From an uncultured Burkholderiales bacterium (GTDB lineage: Bacteria; Pseudomonadota; Gammaproteobacteria; Burkholderiales; Burkholderiaceae_C): DNA of 64,000 nucleotides. Of this stretch, positions 50,902 to 59,153 are shown piece by piece. The stretch spans positions 1 to 64,000 of the forward strand of contig CALBSC010000002.1 of the NCBI GenBank assembly GCA_937927685.1, in the 5' to 3' direction. Numbering within the stretch: position 1 is the first letter of the stretch; each line of letters begins with the position of its first letter. A model generated the notes under the pieces. The model had not been told where the DNA came from, made no database searches, and saw only the letters and a list, made by a program, of their open reading frames with translations. Position numbers and translations under genes: made by a program.

Positions 50902-52119
50902 TTGAAACACGCACTGAACCTTTTCTCCCGACTGGGCCTCATGGTGGCCTTGGGCGTGAGTGCCGTGACGGCGCAAGCGCAAACGGCGCCGGCCCCCGCA
51001 CCGGCCTGGAAACAGGGCATGCCCGACAGCATGGCCAACTCGACCCTGGCCCCGTTGGCGGGCAAATTGACGGTGACCAAGGCTGCCGACGTTCCCCTGG
51101 ACAAGATCAAGGTTCCCCCGGGCTTCAAGGTGGAAGTGTGGGCCGACAGCATTCCAGGCAGCCGTGCGATCGCCCGCGGTGACAGCGGCAAGTACTACGT
51201 GGGCACCCGCCCGCTGGGCCGGGTCTATGAAGTCACCGACAACGGCTCTACCCGCACCGCTCGCGTGGTCATCGACAAGCTGGACCAGCCCACCGTCGCC
51301 TACAAGGACGGTGCCCTGTAAGTGATGTCTGTCGACAAGATGCTGCGCTTTGACGGCATCGACAAGAACCCCAACGTGGCCCCCGTGGACCTGACGGCCA
51401 ACTTCAACCTGCCGCCCGAGAAGCACCACAACTGGAAGTACATCGCTTTCGGTCCGGACGGCAAGCTGTACATCCCCTTCGGCGCACCTTGCAACATCTG
51501 CGAACCGCCCAGTGCCGAGTACGCCCAGATCCGCCGCTACAACCCCGACGGCTCCGGCATGGAAGTGCTGGCCCGTGGCATCCGCAACAGCGTGGGCTTT
51601 GACTGGCACCCGCAAACCAAGGAGCTGTGGTTCAGCAACCATGGCCGCGACTGGCTGGGTGACGACACCCCCAACGACACCATCAACCGCCTGAAGGTGG
51701 GTGGGCACTATGGCTTCCCCAGCTGCCACCAGGGCAACCTGCCTGACCCCGATGTCAAGCGCGTCAAGCCGTGCGACGGCATCGAGCAACCCGTGGCACT
51801 CGTGGGCCCGCACGCCGCCACCATGGGCGTGATGTTCTACACCGGCACCATGTTCCCGCCCGAGTACCGCAATGTGCTGTTCAACGCCCGCAAGGGTTCC
51901 TGGAACCGCACCAAGAAGATTGGCCACGACGTGGTGATGGTGCGAGCTGACGCCGATGGCAAGAATGCCAAGGTGGAGCCCTTCATGACCGGCTTCTCCA
52001 ACGAGGCTGATCAAAGCTTCTGGGGCCGTCCGGCGTACCTGCACCAGATGGCCGATGGCTCGGTGCTGGTGTCTGACGAGCAAATGGGCGTGATCTACCG
52101 AGTGTCTTACAGCAAGTAA
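50902..52119 (+). pseudogene. PQQ-dependent sugar (sorbosone-type) dehydrogenase, interrupted by one in-frame stop
   Basis: Two adjacent parts lie in the same reading frame, 50902-51321 and 51322-52119, separated only by a TAA at 51319-51321. Joined they give a 405-codon reading frame: TTG start with AGGAG at 50891-50895, signal peptide (LGLMVALGVSAVTAQAQ), VPPGFKVEVWADSIPGSRAIARG, then HHNWKYIAFGPDGKLYIPFGAPCNIC, RNSVGFDWHPQTKELWFSNHGRD and TLFN-type closing blades (in parts). This is the soluble beta-propeller L-sorbosone/aldose dehydrogenase family. At the break the sequence is KDGAL-stop-VMSVD, and a TAC to TAA change of the expected Tyr is the simplest explanation. The rest of the frame has no lesion. 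Confidence 0.85.
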
Positions 52120-52123
52120 CCTC

Positions 52124-52708
52124 ATGCCCTTGTTCAACATCCGGAAGGCCTGGGCCTTCCTGGGGGTGGCCTTGTTGGCCACCCCTTTTTCCTGGGGCCA
52201 GGCGCCCTCCAGTCGTGTGGCTCTGTGTGGCGCATGCCATGGCGCGCAAGGTAACTCGAGCCTACCGAATATCCCCTCGCTGGCCGGACAGCCCAAGATC
52301 TTTCTGGAAAACCAGTTGGTGCTCATCCGTGAAGGCATGCGGGACATTCCGCCCATGAAGGGCATGCTGGACAACGTGCCCGACAGCGAACTCACCGCGC
52401 TGGCCCAGCACTATGCCGCACTGCCGGTGGCCAAACCCACCACGGCGCGACAACCTGCCTTGTATGCACGCGGCGAGACCTTGTCCAAGGAGATGCGCTG
52501 CGGTATCTGCCACCTGCCCAACTATGTGGGGCGTGAGCAAATGCCTCGACTGGCCGGTCAACGCGAGGACTATCTCCTCCTCACCATGCGCGCGATGCAA
52601 TCCAACCAGGCGGTGGGCCGTGACCCCATCATGTCGGCATCGTTGCACGGCATCAGTGATGTGGATTTTCAAGCGATTGCGCATTTCCTGGCGCAGACAG
52701 CCCCCTGA
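52124..52708 (+). CDS. Dihaem c-type cytochrome
   Basis: 194 aa. Signal peptide to about residue 26 (AFLGVALLATPFSWGQ). Haem sites CGACH (35-39) and CGICH (126-130). Segments GNSSLPNIPSLAGQPKIFLENQL and MPRLAGQREDYLLLTMRAMQ resemble the c4/c5-like cytochromes that accept electrons from periplasmic PQQ dehydrogenases. It lies 4 nt after the interrupted dehydrogenase and is probably its redox partner. The next gene starts 1 nt after its stop. Confidence 0.9.
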   Translation: MPLFNIRKAWAFLGVALLATPFSWGQAPSSRVALCGACHGAQGNSSLPNIPSLAGQPKIFLENQLVLIREGMRDIPPMKGMLDNVPDSELTALAQHYAALPVAKPTTARQPALYARGETLSKEMRCGICHLPNYVGREQMPRLAGQREDYLLLTMRAMQSNQAVGRDPIMSASLHGISDVDFQAIAHFLAQTAP

Positions 52709-52709
52709 C

Positions 52710-54782
52710 ATGAGGCATCGCAATCGCTGGGGTTGGGCCCTGTGGGGCACTGTGTCCACCTTGTCCCTGGCTCAAACGCCCGAGGCCACCTTGCCGGACG
52801 TCATGGTGCAAAGCGGCCGCATCGAACAGCGGCAGTTCGATGCGCCAGGGTCTGTCCACGCCCTCGACGCCCAGGTGCTGCGAACGGGCATGCAGGTGAA
52901 TCTGTCTGACGCTTTGCAGCAAGTCCCCGGCGTGGTGGCGCTCAACCGCAACAACTACGCGCAAGACGTGCAGATTTCAATCCGTGGTTTTGGCGCTCGC
53001 GCGCCCTTCGGCTTGCGTGGCATCCGGCTCATCACCGACGGTATTCCAGCCACCACGCCGGATGGACAAGGCCAGGCCTCCACCGTGAGCCTGACCTCCA
53101 CCGACCGCATCGAGGTGCTGACCGGCCCGCTGGCTCAGATTTATGGAAACGCCTCGGGTGGTGTGATCCAGACCTTCACACGCGAGGCCTCTGCACAGCC
53201 TGAGTTGTCCAACCAAGTGTTCGTGGGCTCTTATGGACAGACGCGAACCGACTGGCAAGTGAGCGGACGTACCGGACAAGTGGGCATCGTGGCGGACTAC
53301 AGCACATTTGGCATCGACGGCTACCGCGACCACAGCGACACACGGCGCCAGCAACTCAACAGCGTGATCACCCTCGACAGCCAGCCCGGCACGCGCTGGA
53401 AGCTGGTGGTGAACATGTTTGACATGCCGTATGCGAAGGATCCGCTGGGGTTGACGGCTACGCAGCTGGCAGACCCGAGAGCAGCGCTGAACAATGCGGT
53501 GTCGGCCAATACCCGCAAGACAGTCAATCAAAATCAGCTGGGGGTGGTCCTCGATCATCAGATCGATCGCGATCTGAGTCTGATGGCGCGCGTTTACGGG
53601 GGCACACGAAACAATTTGCAGTATCAGTCCTCGGGCACCTGGGTGGGCTTAGATCGCCGTTTCGATGGTTGGGGGGTGCAGCTCAAGGGTAAAGGTCAGG
53701 TTCAGACAGTGCCTGTCGAGTGGGTGGCGGGCACTGATCAGGATTTTTCCGGCGAACAACGCCAGGGTGGCCTTTCGCCTGGTGGACAGATCTCGGGCGC
53801 GCCCAACCGCAACGAATGGAACCAGGCCAGAAACCAGGATTTTTTTGGCCAGGCCAATTGGTTCATCGCGGACAGATGGACACTCACGACAGGCATTCGC
53901 AAAAGCAAAGTTGATCTGACGAGCAAGGACGACTACTTGAGCAACGGCGATGGCTCGGGCTCAGTCCAATACACAGCCACCAGCCCGGTCCTGGGACTGG
54001 CCTGGCACGTGACAGATCAATGGAACGTGTATGCCAACCAAGGCAAGGGTTTTGAAACGCCCACCTTGTCAGAAACCGCCTATGCCTCCACTGGCCCCAC
54101 CTTCAACGCATCACTGAAAGCGGCAACGAGCTTGCACCGCGAACTGGGGACCAAATGGGCTCCCTCGCCAACCACTCAGATCGCAACCGCCTGGTTTCAG
54201 ATTGACACGAAGAATGACATCATCGTGGATACCAACACGGGTGGCAGAACCAGCTATGCCAATGCCAGCCAAACCGAACGTGTGGGTTGGGAATTGAATA
54301 TCCGACACCAATGGAATCGACACTGGAAAACCATGGGCTCCTTCACCGCCATGCGAGCCGCCTATGGCCAAAATTCAGCCCCCACCTTGATACCTGCGCC
54401 ACCAGCTGGAAATCGGCTGCCGGGTATTCCGCAGCAACAGGCGTTTGCATCCCTCCAATGGTCCCAGGACGGATTCGGCCAGCCGCGCCAGGTTCCATCA
54501 CCCGGTCTGGAGGTGTCCCTCGATTGGCTTGCTCGCTCGCAAATATGGGCCAATGACGCCAACACATCCGCTGCGCCTGGGTACGGCGTCCTGAACGGAC
54601 GAATCAAGCAGCGATTCCAGCCTGCCGAGCCACTGCACATGGAAGCCTACCTGGGCGTTGACAACCTGGGCAATCGTCCGTGGATCGGCTCGGTCATCGT
54701 CAACCAGACCGCGGGACAGTTTTATGAGCCTGGCATGCCCAGGTCTTGGGTGGTGGGCTTGCAGACCAAGCTGGCCCTTTAG
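52710..54782 (+). CDS. TonB-dependent outer-membrane receptor, YncD/PqqU-like
   Basis: 690 aa from ATG 52710. Signal peptide (WALWGTVSTLSLAQ), TonB-box-like ATLPDVMVQSG, then a plug with LSDALQQVPGVVALNRNNYAQDVQISIRGFGARAPFG (in parts), GIRLITDGIPATTPDGQGQ and VLTGPLAQIYGNASGGVIQ. From memory these plug segments resemble E. coli YncD, reported as the PQQ receptor PqqU. The C-terminus QFYEPGMPRSWVVGLQTKLAL ends in the barrel closing strand. Position beside a PQQ-type dehydrogenase and its cytochrome supports PQQ uptake; a ferric-siderophore ligand is the alternative. The second half has somewhat lower G+C than neighbours. Confidence 0.85.
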   Translation: MRHRNRWGWALWGTVSTLSLAQTPEATLPDVMVQSGRIEQRQFDAPGSVHALDAQVLRTGMQVNLSDALQQVPGVVALNRNNYAQDVQISIRGFGARAPFGLRGIRLITDGIPATTPDGQGQASTVSLTSTDRIEVLTGPLAQIYGNASGGVIQTFTREASAQPELSNQVFVGSYGQTRTDWQVSGRTGQVGIVADYSTFGIDGYRDHSDTRRQQLNSVITLDSQPGTRWKLVVNMFDMPYAKDPLGLTATQLADPRAALNNAVSANTRKTVNQNQLGVVLDHQIDRDLSLMARVYGGTRNNLQYQSSGTWVGLDRRFDGWGVQLKGKGQVQTVPVEWVAGTDQDFSGEQRQGGLSPGGQISGAPNRNEWNQARNQDFFGQANWFIADRWTLTTGIRKSKVDLTSKDDYLSNGDGSGSVQYTATSPVLGLAWHVTDQWNVYANQGKGFETPTLSETAYASTGPTFNASLKAATSLHRELGTKWAPSPTTQIATAWFQIDTKNDIIVDTNTGGRTSYANASQTERVGWELNIRHQWNRHWKTMGSFTAMRAAYGQNSAPTLIPAPPAGNRLPGIPQQQAFASLQWSQDGFGQPRQVPSPGLEVSLDWLARSQIWANDANTSAAPGYGVLNGRIKQRFQPAEPLHMEAYLGVDNLGNRPWIGSVIVNQTAGQFYEPGMPRSWVVGLQTKLAL

Positions 54783-54861
54783 AAGCAGAACGCCTCGCGG
54801 AGCCAGACTCCAGCTATCGGCTCGCGGGTGCCACAAGAGCAGCCTCTAAAATCCCCTATCC

Positions 54862-54936
54862 GCCGCCGTAGTTCAATGGATAGAACGAGCGCCTCCTAAG
54901 CGCTAGATACAGGTTCGATTCCTGTCGGGGGCGCCA
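54862..54936 (+). tRNA. tRNA-Arg (anticodon CCT)
   Basis: Full cloverleaf of 75 nt with encoded CCA. D stem GTTC/GAAC, anticodon stem AGCGC/GCGCT with loop CTCCTAA (anticodon CCT, reading AGG), T stem ACAGG/CCTGT with loop TTCGATT. Acceptor arms are GCCGCCG (54862-54868) and CGGGGGC (54926-54932). Position 4 (54865) is G opposite G69 (54929), a mismatch in an otherwise complete stem. A TAAAAT (54847-54852) just upstream is a suitable -10. Confidence 0.95.
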
Positions 54937-55036
54937 TCCAGCAGGTGGAGGCTCAGCTAGCTGCGGTGAAGTACGCATCTGTACTGGCCCATCTCCAAAT
55001 TGCAATGGACTGAATTGCTCCTTTAACAACGGCGAT

Positions 55037-55279
55037 ATGCGGCCACTCATCTTCCTCTTGGCTTGGGTCCTGGCTGGCTGTACGTCCTCGGAGGAGGGCT
55101 TCACCCTTTACAGAGCCGATTCATCTGTAGAGACCGCCAGGTTCCATGTGTTCACCTTTGACGCGTCAGGCGGTAGCGATTACAACCAGAACAACTGTCA
55201 ACTGGCTGCTGAACGCTTTGCGAAACAACAAGGTGATCACTATAAATTTTGGTGCGAAAAGGGCCCGTATCAGAGATGA
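55037..55279 (+). CDS. Small predicted lipoprotein
   Basis: 80 aa. An N-terminal signal with lipobox LAGC (MRPLIFLLAWVLAGC) predicts lipid attachment at Cys15. The mature part contains two Cys (NNCQLAAERF and FWCEKG) that could pair, and the SGGSDYNQNNCQLAAERFAKQQ region. No family recognised. It follows the tRNA-Arg gene by 100 nt, and its base use is less G+C-rich than flanking genes, so recent arrival near the tRNA is possible. No attachment-site duplication was seen. Confidence 0.6.
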   Translation: MRPLIFLLAWVLAGCTSSEEGFTLYRADSSVETARFHVFTFDASGGSDYNQNNCQLAAERFAKQQGDHYKFWCEKGPYQR

Positions 55280-55439
55280 CCGGTTGGTGGCCAAGCAGCG
55301 CACCCGGATGCAGCGCCTGCGCGCCCACCTGGCCGTGGTGACCACCACGGGCCGAATGAAAGGACAGCCCCACGCCTCGGCAGGGGTTTTCCCCGAACAC
55401 GACGGCACTTGAGGAGACATCTCATGTTCACTACACTGC

Positions 55440-55507
55440 AGTCAAGCTTGTCAAACTTTCTCAGCCCGATTAGGCTTGACTTCTTGATTGGCCACATCCT
55501 GGTGGCC
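55440..55507 (+). promoter_or_regulatory. Inverted repeats in the leader of the peptide-binding protein gene
   Basis: Two possible stems precede the start codon at 55523: AGTCAAGC (55440-55447) with GCTTGACT (55474-55481), and GGCCAC (55490-55495) with GTGGCC (55502-55507). The second ends 5 bases before the ribosome site GGGAG (55513-55517). They might form leader RNA hairpins affecting translation or stability. Not matched to a known riboswitch. Confidence 0.3.
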
Positions 55508-55522
55508 CCCTTGGGAGCTTTC

Positions 55523-57115
55523 ATGAATCCTCTGTCTATCAAACAACTCGCGGTGAGGTTTGCCCTGTTCTCCAGCTTGTGCCTGGGGCTGGCCGGGGCG
55601 GTGTCGGCTGAAACCCTGCGCTGGGCGGCCCAGAACGACATCCTCACCCTCGACCCGCACGCGCAGAACCACGCGACGACCAACAACATCGTGGGCCATG
55701 CCTACGAACCCCTGGTGCGTTTTGACCGCAACTACAAGCCCGAGCCGGCACTGGCCACCAGCTGGTCACAGGTCAACCCCACCACGGTGCGCTTCAATTT
55801 GCGTCGCAACGTCAAATTCCATGACGGCAGCCCCTTCACCGCTGACGATGTGGTGTTCTCATTCGACCGCATCCGTCAACCACAAGGCACATTGAGCATC
55901 TATGTGGCCGGCGTGAAGGAAATCCGCAAGGTGGATGACTTCACCATCGACGTCATCAGCGAGTCGGCCAACCCGGTCTTGCTGAACAACTTCTGCACCT
56001 TCTACATCATGAGCAAGGCGTGGGCCATCAAGAACAAGTCCGAGAAGGTGCAGGATTACCGCAACAAGGAAGAAACCTTCGCGTCACGCAATGCAAATGG
56101 CACGGGCCCCTACCTCATCAAGGAATGGGTGGCTGACCAGCGCATCGTGTTGACGGCCAACAAGGGCTGGTGGGACAAGATGTCCGGCAATGTGACCGAC
56201 GTGATCTACACCCCCATCAAGTCCGACCCGACCCGGATCGCCGCCCTGATCGCCGGCGACGTGGATGCCGTCACCGACCTGCCCACGCAGGACGTGAGCC
56301 GCTTGCGCACCACGCCCACCCTGAGTGTGCTCGATGGGCCTGAAGTGCGCACCATCTTCATCGTGATGGACCTGGGCAGCGACGAACTCAAGTACGGCAC
56401 CAAGGGCCCCAACCCCTTCAAGGACCTGCGCGTGCGCAAGGCGCTCAACATGAGCATGGACCGCAGCGGTATTCAGCGCAGCATCATGCGCGGCCTGTCG
56501 ATCCCGGCCGCCATCATGGTGGCCCCGGGCGTGAACGGCTACGCGGAAGCTTCTGACAAGCCGCCCGCCGTGGACGTGGAGGGCGCCAAGAAGCTGCTGG
56601 CCGAGGCCGGGTTTCCCAATGGCTTCGAGTTCACGCTGGATTGCCCAAACAACCGTTATGTCAACGATGAAGAGATTTGCCAGGCGCTGGTGAACATGTG
56701 GGCCCGCATTGGCGTGAGGGTCAAGCTCAACGCCATGCCCTTTGCCACCTTTGCCGCCAAGTTCCAGAGCATGGACACCAGCGCCTTCCTGCTGGGCTGG
56801 GGTGTGGCCAACTACGACGCGGTGTACACCCTGCAGTCCATCGTGCGCACGCGCACCAAGGGCGCTGATGGCAATTTCAACTTTGGCAAAGTCAGCAATG
56901 CGCAACTCGACGCCCTGGTGGACCGCATCAACGCAAGCGCCGCAGGTGCCGAGCGCAACCGCCTGCTGAAAGAGGCGCTGGAACTCACACGTGACCAGGT
57001 GCTGACGCTGCCCATCCACCACCAGATGCGCCCGTGGGCCATGAAAAAGAACGTCACCATGGTGCACAACTCCAACGACGCCCCCAAGATGATGTACGTG
57101 ACCGTGGCGAAGTAA
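55523..57115 (+). CDS. Peptide/nickel-type ABC transporter substrate-binding protein (DppA/OppA class)
   Basis: 530 aa from ATG 55523 with GGGAG 5 bases upstream; the open frame to 55409 covers the leader. Signal peptide LFSSLCLGLAGAVSA, then family 5 extracellular solute-binding sequence: TLRWAAQNDILTLDPHAQNH, LVRFDRNYKPEPALATSWSQ, VKFHDGSPFTADDVVFSFDRI and VRKALNMSMDR. It captures peptides or similar oligomeric ligands in the periplasm. The matching permease and ATPase genes lie convergently at 57157-61060 on the other strand, so it must be transcribed separately from them. Confidence 0.9.
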   Translation: MNPLSIKQLAVRFALFSSLCLGLAGAVSAETLRWAAQNDILTLDPHAQNHATTNNIVGHAYEPLVRFDRNYKPEPALATSWSQVNPTTVRFNLRRNVKFHDGSPFTADDVVFSFDRIRQPQGTLSIYVAGVKEIRKVDDFTIDVISESANPVLLNNFCTFYIMSKAWAIKNKSEKVQDYRNKEETFASRNANGTGPYLIKEWVADQRIVLTANKGWWDKMSGNVTDVIYTPIKSDPTRIAALIAGDVDAVTDLPTQDVSRLRTTPTLSVLDGPEVRTIFIVMDLGSDELKYGTKGPNPFKDLRVRKALNMSMDRSGIQRSIMRGLSIPAAIMVAPGVNGYAEASDKPPAVDVEGAKKLLAEAGFPNGFEFTLDCPNNRYVNDEEICQALVNMWARIGVRVKLNAMPFATFAAKFQSMDTSAFLLGWGVANYDAVYTLQSIVRTRTKGADGNFNFGKVSNAQLDALVDRINASAAGAERNRLLKEALELTRDQVLTLPIHHQMRPWAMKKNVTMVHNSNDAPKMMYVTVAK

Positions 57116-57130
57116 GCCTCAGCCTCGTAC

Positions 57131-57165
57131 GCCACGCCACGCCACGCAACGCAACGTCACGTCAC
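57131..57165. repeat. 5-bp tandem repeat array between convergent transporter genes
   Basis: Seven consecutive 5-bp units: GCCAC x3, GCAAC x2, GTCAC x2 (57131-57165). The array lies between the DppA-type stop at 57115 and the end of the DppF-type gene, whose stop codon (57157-57159) is inside it. Stepwise divergence along the array suggests slippage followed by point mutation. Confidence 0.8.
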
Positions 57166-58143
57166 GGCGTGACAGGCGATGCGAATGCCCTGGAAGCTTC
57201 TCATCTCGGGGCGTTGTTGACGACACACGTCCGTGGCCTGCGGACAGCGCGGATGGAAGGCGCAGCCGCTGGGCGGCGACAGGGGGTTGGGTACCTCGCC
57301 CTGCACGGGCAAGCGAGGCTGCGTGCCCGGTCGCAATTTGGGAATCGCGTCCAGCAGCATGCGGGTGTAGGGGTGACGGGGCTTGGCAAACAACGTCTCG
57401 GTCGAGGCCATCTCGACCAGGCGCCCCAGGTACATCACCCCCACCTGGTCACTCACCTGCCGCACCACCGCGAGGTTGTGTGAAATGAAGAGATAGGTCA
57501 GGTCACGCTCGCGCTGCAAATCCAGCATGAGGTTGAGCACCTGGGCCTGCACACTCACATCCAGCGCGGACGTGGGCTCATCGCACACCAGAAACTCTGG
57601 TTGTGACGCCAAGGCCCTGGCAATGGAAATGCGTTGACGCTGGCCCCCGGAAAACTGGTGCGGAAATTTGTTGGCGTCCAGCGGATTCAATCCCACCGAT
57701 TCCAGCAACTCGCCCACCCGTTGTACACACTGTGCCTGCGACGTGACCGTCTGGTGCACCCACAGCGGTTCGGCGACGATGTCGCGCACCCGCCAGCGCG
57801 GGTTGAGGCTGGCATAGGGGTCCTGGAAAATCATCTGCATGCGCCGCCGCAGCGCGCGTCCTTGGGGCTGTGCCAGGGTGTCATGCAGGTTGGCACCCTC
57901 AAACAGCACCTCGCCCTGGCTGGGGGCATGCAGCCCCACCAGCAACCGGGCGAGCGTACTCTTACCGCATCCGGATTCGCCCACCAAGGCCAGCGTTTTC
58001 CCACGCTCGATGTCAAAGTCCACCTCGCTCACGGCTTGCAGCAGTTGTCGGGGTTTGCCTTCGATCACCCGGTTGAGCCAGGGGGCCGACACGTCGAAGC
58101 GCTTACTCAGGCCCCGCACTTGCACCAGGGGATGGCCCGTCAT
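57157..58143 (-). CDS. Peptide-type ABC transporter ATP-binding protein (DppF/OppF class)
   Basis: 328 aa from ATG 58143. Walker A GESGCGKS, signature FSGGQRQRISIARAL, Walker B LVCDEPTSALDVSVQAQ, and the C-terminal oligopeptide-transporter module with Cys cluster SGCAFHPRCPQATDVC. Energises import through the DppBC permeases. Overlaps the DppD-type stop by 4 nt. Its last codons and stop lie in a pentanucleotide repeat array. Confidence 0.93.
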   Translation of the reverse strand: MTGHPLVQVRGLSKRFDVSAPWLNRVIEGKPRQLLQAVSEVDFDIERGKTLALVGESGCGKSTLARLLVGLHAPSQGEVLFEGANLHDTLAQPQGRALRRRMQMIFQDPYASLNPRWRVRDIVAEPLWVHQTVTSQAQCVQRVGELLESVGLNPLDANKFPHQFSGGQRQRISIARALASQPEFLVCDEPTSALDVSVQAQVLNLMLDLQRERDLTYLFISHNLAVVRQVSDQVGVMYLGRLVEMASTETLFAKPRHPYTRMLLDAIPKLRPGTQPRLPVQGEVPNPLSPPSGCAFHPRCPQATDVCRQQRPEMRSFQGIRIACHAVT

Positions 58144-59144
58144 GGCGCGACCTCCGCAGACACCGCAAGGTCGGCGTGCAGGGGATGCCAGCACGCCACG
58201 GGGTGATGGGTCAGGTTGGCGTCCGGTTGCGTGAGCACCGGACGTTCGGACAGGCAACGGGTCGATGCCCGCTCACACCGGGGGTGAAAGGCACAGCCGG
58301 TGGGAATCGCCGTCAGTCGAGGCATGCTGCCCGGAATCTGGTGCAATCGCTCACGGGTCACGTCGGTGGACGGAATGGAGGCCATGAGTCCCCGCGAGTA
58401 GGGATGATGCGCGGCGTGAATCACCTGCTGCACCGCGCCCACTTCCACCAGACGACCGGCGTACATCACGCCCACGCGGTCACAGGCTTCGGCGATGACG
58501 CCCATGTCGTGGGTGATGAGCATGACCGCCGCACCGCGCTGCCGGCACAGGCGCTTGAGCAGTTCGATGATCTGCGCCTGGATGGACACGTCCAGTGCGG
58601 TGGTGGGTTCATCGGCAATGATGAGTTCGGGCTCGGCCGCCAGCGCCAGCGCAATGACCACCCGTTGCCGCATGCCGCCCGAAAACTGGTGCGGGTAATG
58701 CGTCATGCGCTCGGCCGCTGCGGGAATGCCCGTGTCTTGCAGCAACTGCACTGCACGTTGCCAGGCGTCCTGGGCGGACAGCGGCAGGTGCGCCTGAATG
58801 GTTTGCGTGAGCTGATGCCCCACCGAGAGCAAGGGGTTGAGCGAGGTGAGCGGGTCCTGAAAAATGGCCCCGATGCGCTTGCCACGCACGTGGCGCATCT
58901 GTTCAGGGGGCAAGTTGTCAATGCGCTCGCCTCCCAGCAAAATCTGGCCCTCACTGATGCGCCCGGGAGGCTCCAGCAAGCCGATGATGGACGCACCGGT
59001 CAGCGACTTGCCAGCACCGGACTCGCCCACCAAGCCCAGAATTTCCCCCGCTCCAATGCTGAAGCTGACCTGGTCTAGGGCCTGGAGCACCGCGCGTCGC
59101 TGCGGAAACTCGACGCTCAGGTGGCGGACTTCAAGCAATGCCAT
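58140..59144 (-). CDS. Peptide-type ABC transporter ATP-binding protein (DppD/OppD class)
   Basis: 334 aa. Walker A GESGAGKS, signature FSGGMRQRVVIALAL, Walker B LIIADEPTTALDVSIQAQ, and the C-terminal TGCAFHPRCERASTRC module typical of the DppD/OppD ATPases. Pairs with the DppF-type subunit. It lies 9 nt after the DppC-type stop, so all four transporter genes form one operon (DppB, DppC, DppD, DppF order) on the minus strand. Confidence 0.93.
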   Translation of the reverse strand: MALLEVRHLSVEFPQRRAVLQALDQVSFSIGAGEILGLVGESGAGKSLTGASIIGLLEPPGRISEGQILLGGERIDNLPPEQMRHVRGKRIGAIFQDPLTSLNPLLSVGHQLTQTIQAHLPLSAQDAWQRAVQLLQDTGIPAAAERMTHYPHQFSGGMRQRVVIALALAAEPELIIADEPTTALDVSIQAQIIELLKRLCRQRGAAVMLITHDMGVIAEACDRVGVMYAGRLVEVGAVQQVIHAAHHPYSRGLMASIPSTDVTRERLHQIPGSMPRLTAIPTGCAFHPRCERASTRCLSERPVLTQPDANLTHHPVACWHPLHADLAVSAEVAP

Positions 59145-59153
59145 GACGCGACC

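Noticed and set aside
51319..51321. TAA as a recoded sense codon (selenocysteine or pyrrolysine)
   Set aside because: Those use TGA and TAG; the expected residue is Tyr, and no recoding signals are visible.
54970..54985. AGTAC-N6-GTACT inverted repeat after the tRNA gene as an operator
   Set aside because: Only 5-bp arms, no known regulator match and no nearby promoter; likely chance.
54856..55104. 82-codon open frame on the minus strand containing RQESNLYLALRRRSFYPLNYGG
   Set aside because: This is the reverse complement of the tRNA-Arg gene; the same false protein appears widely in annotations.
55280..55412. Small open frames on both strands in the gap after the lipoprotein gene
   Set aside because: No ribosome sites, no recognisable domains and frames overlapping on both strands in G+C-rich sequence.
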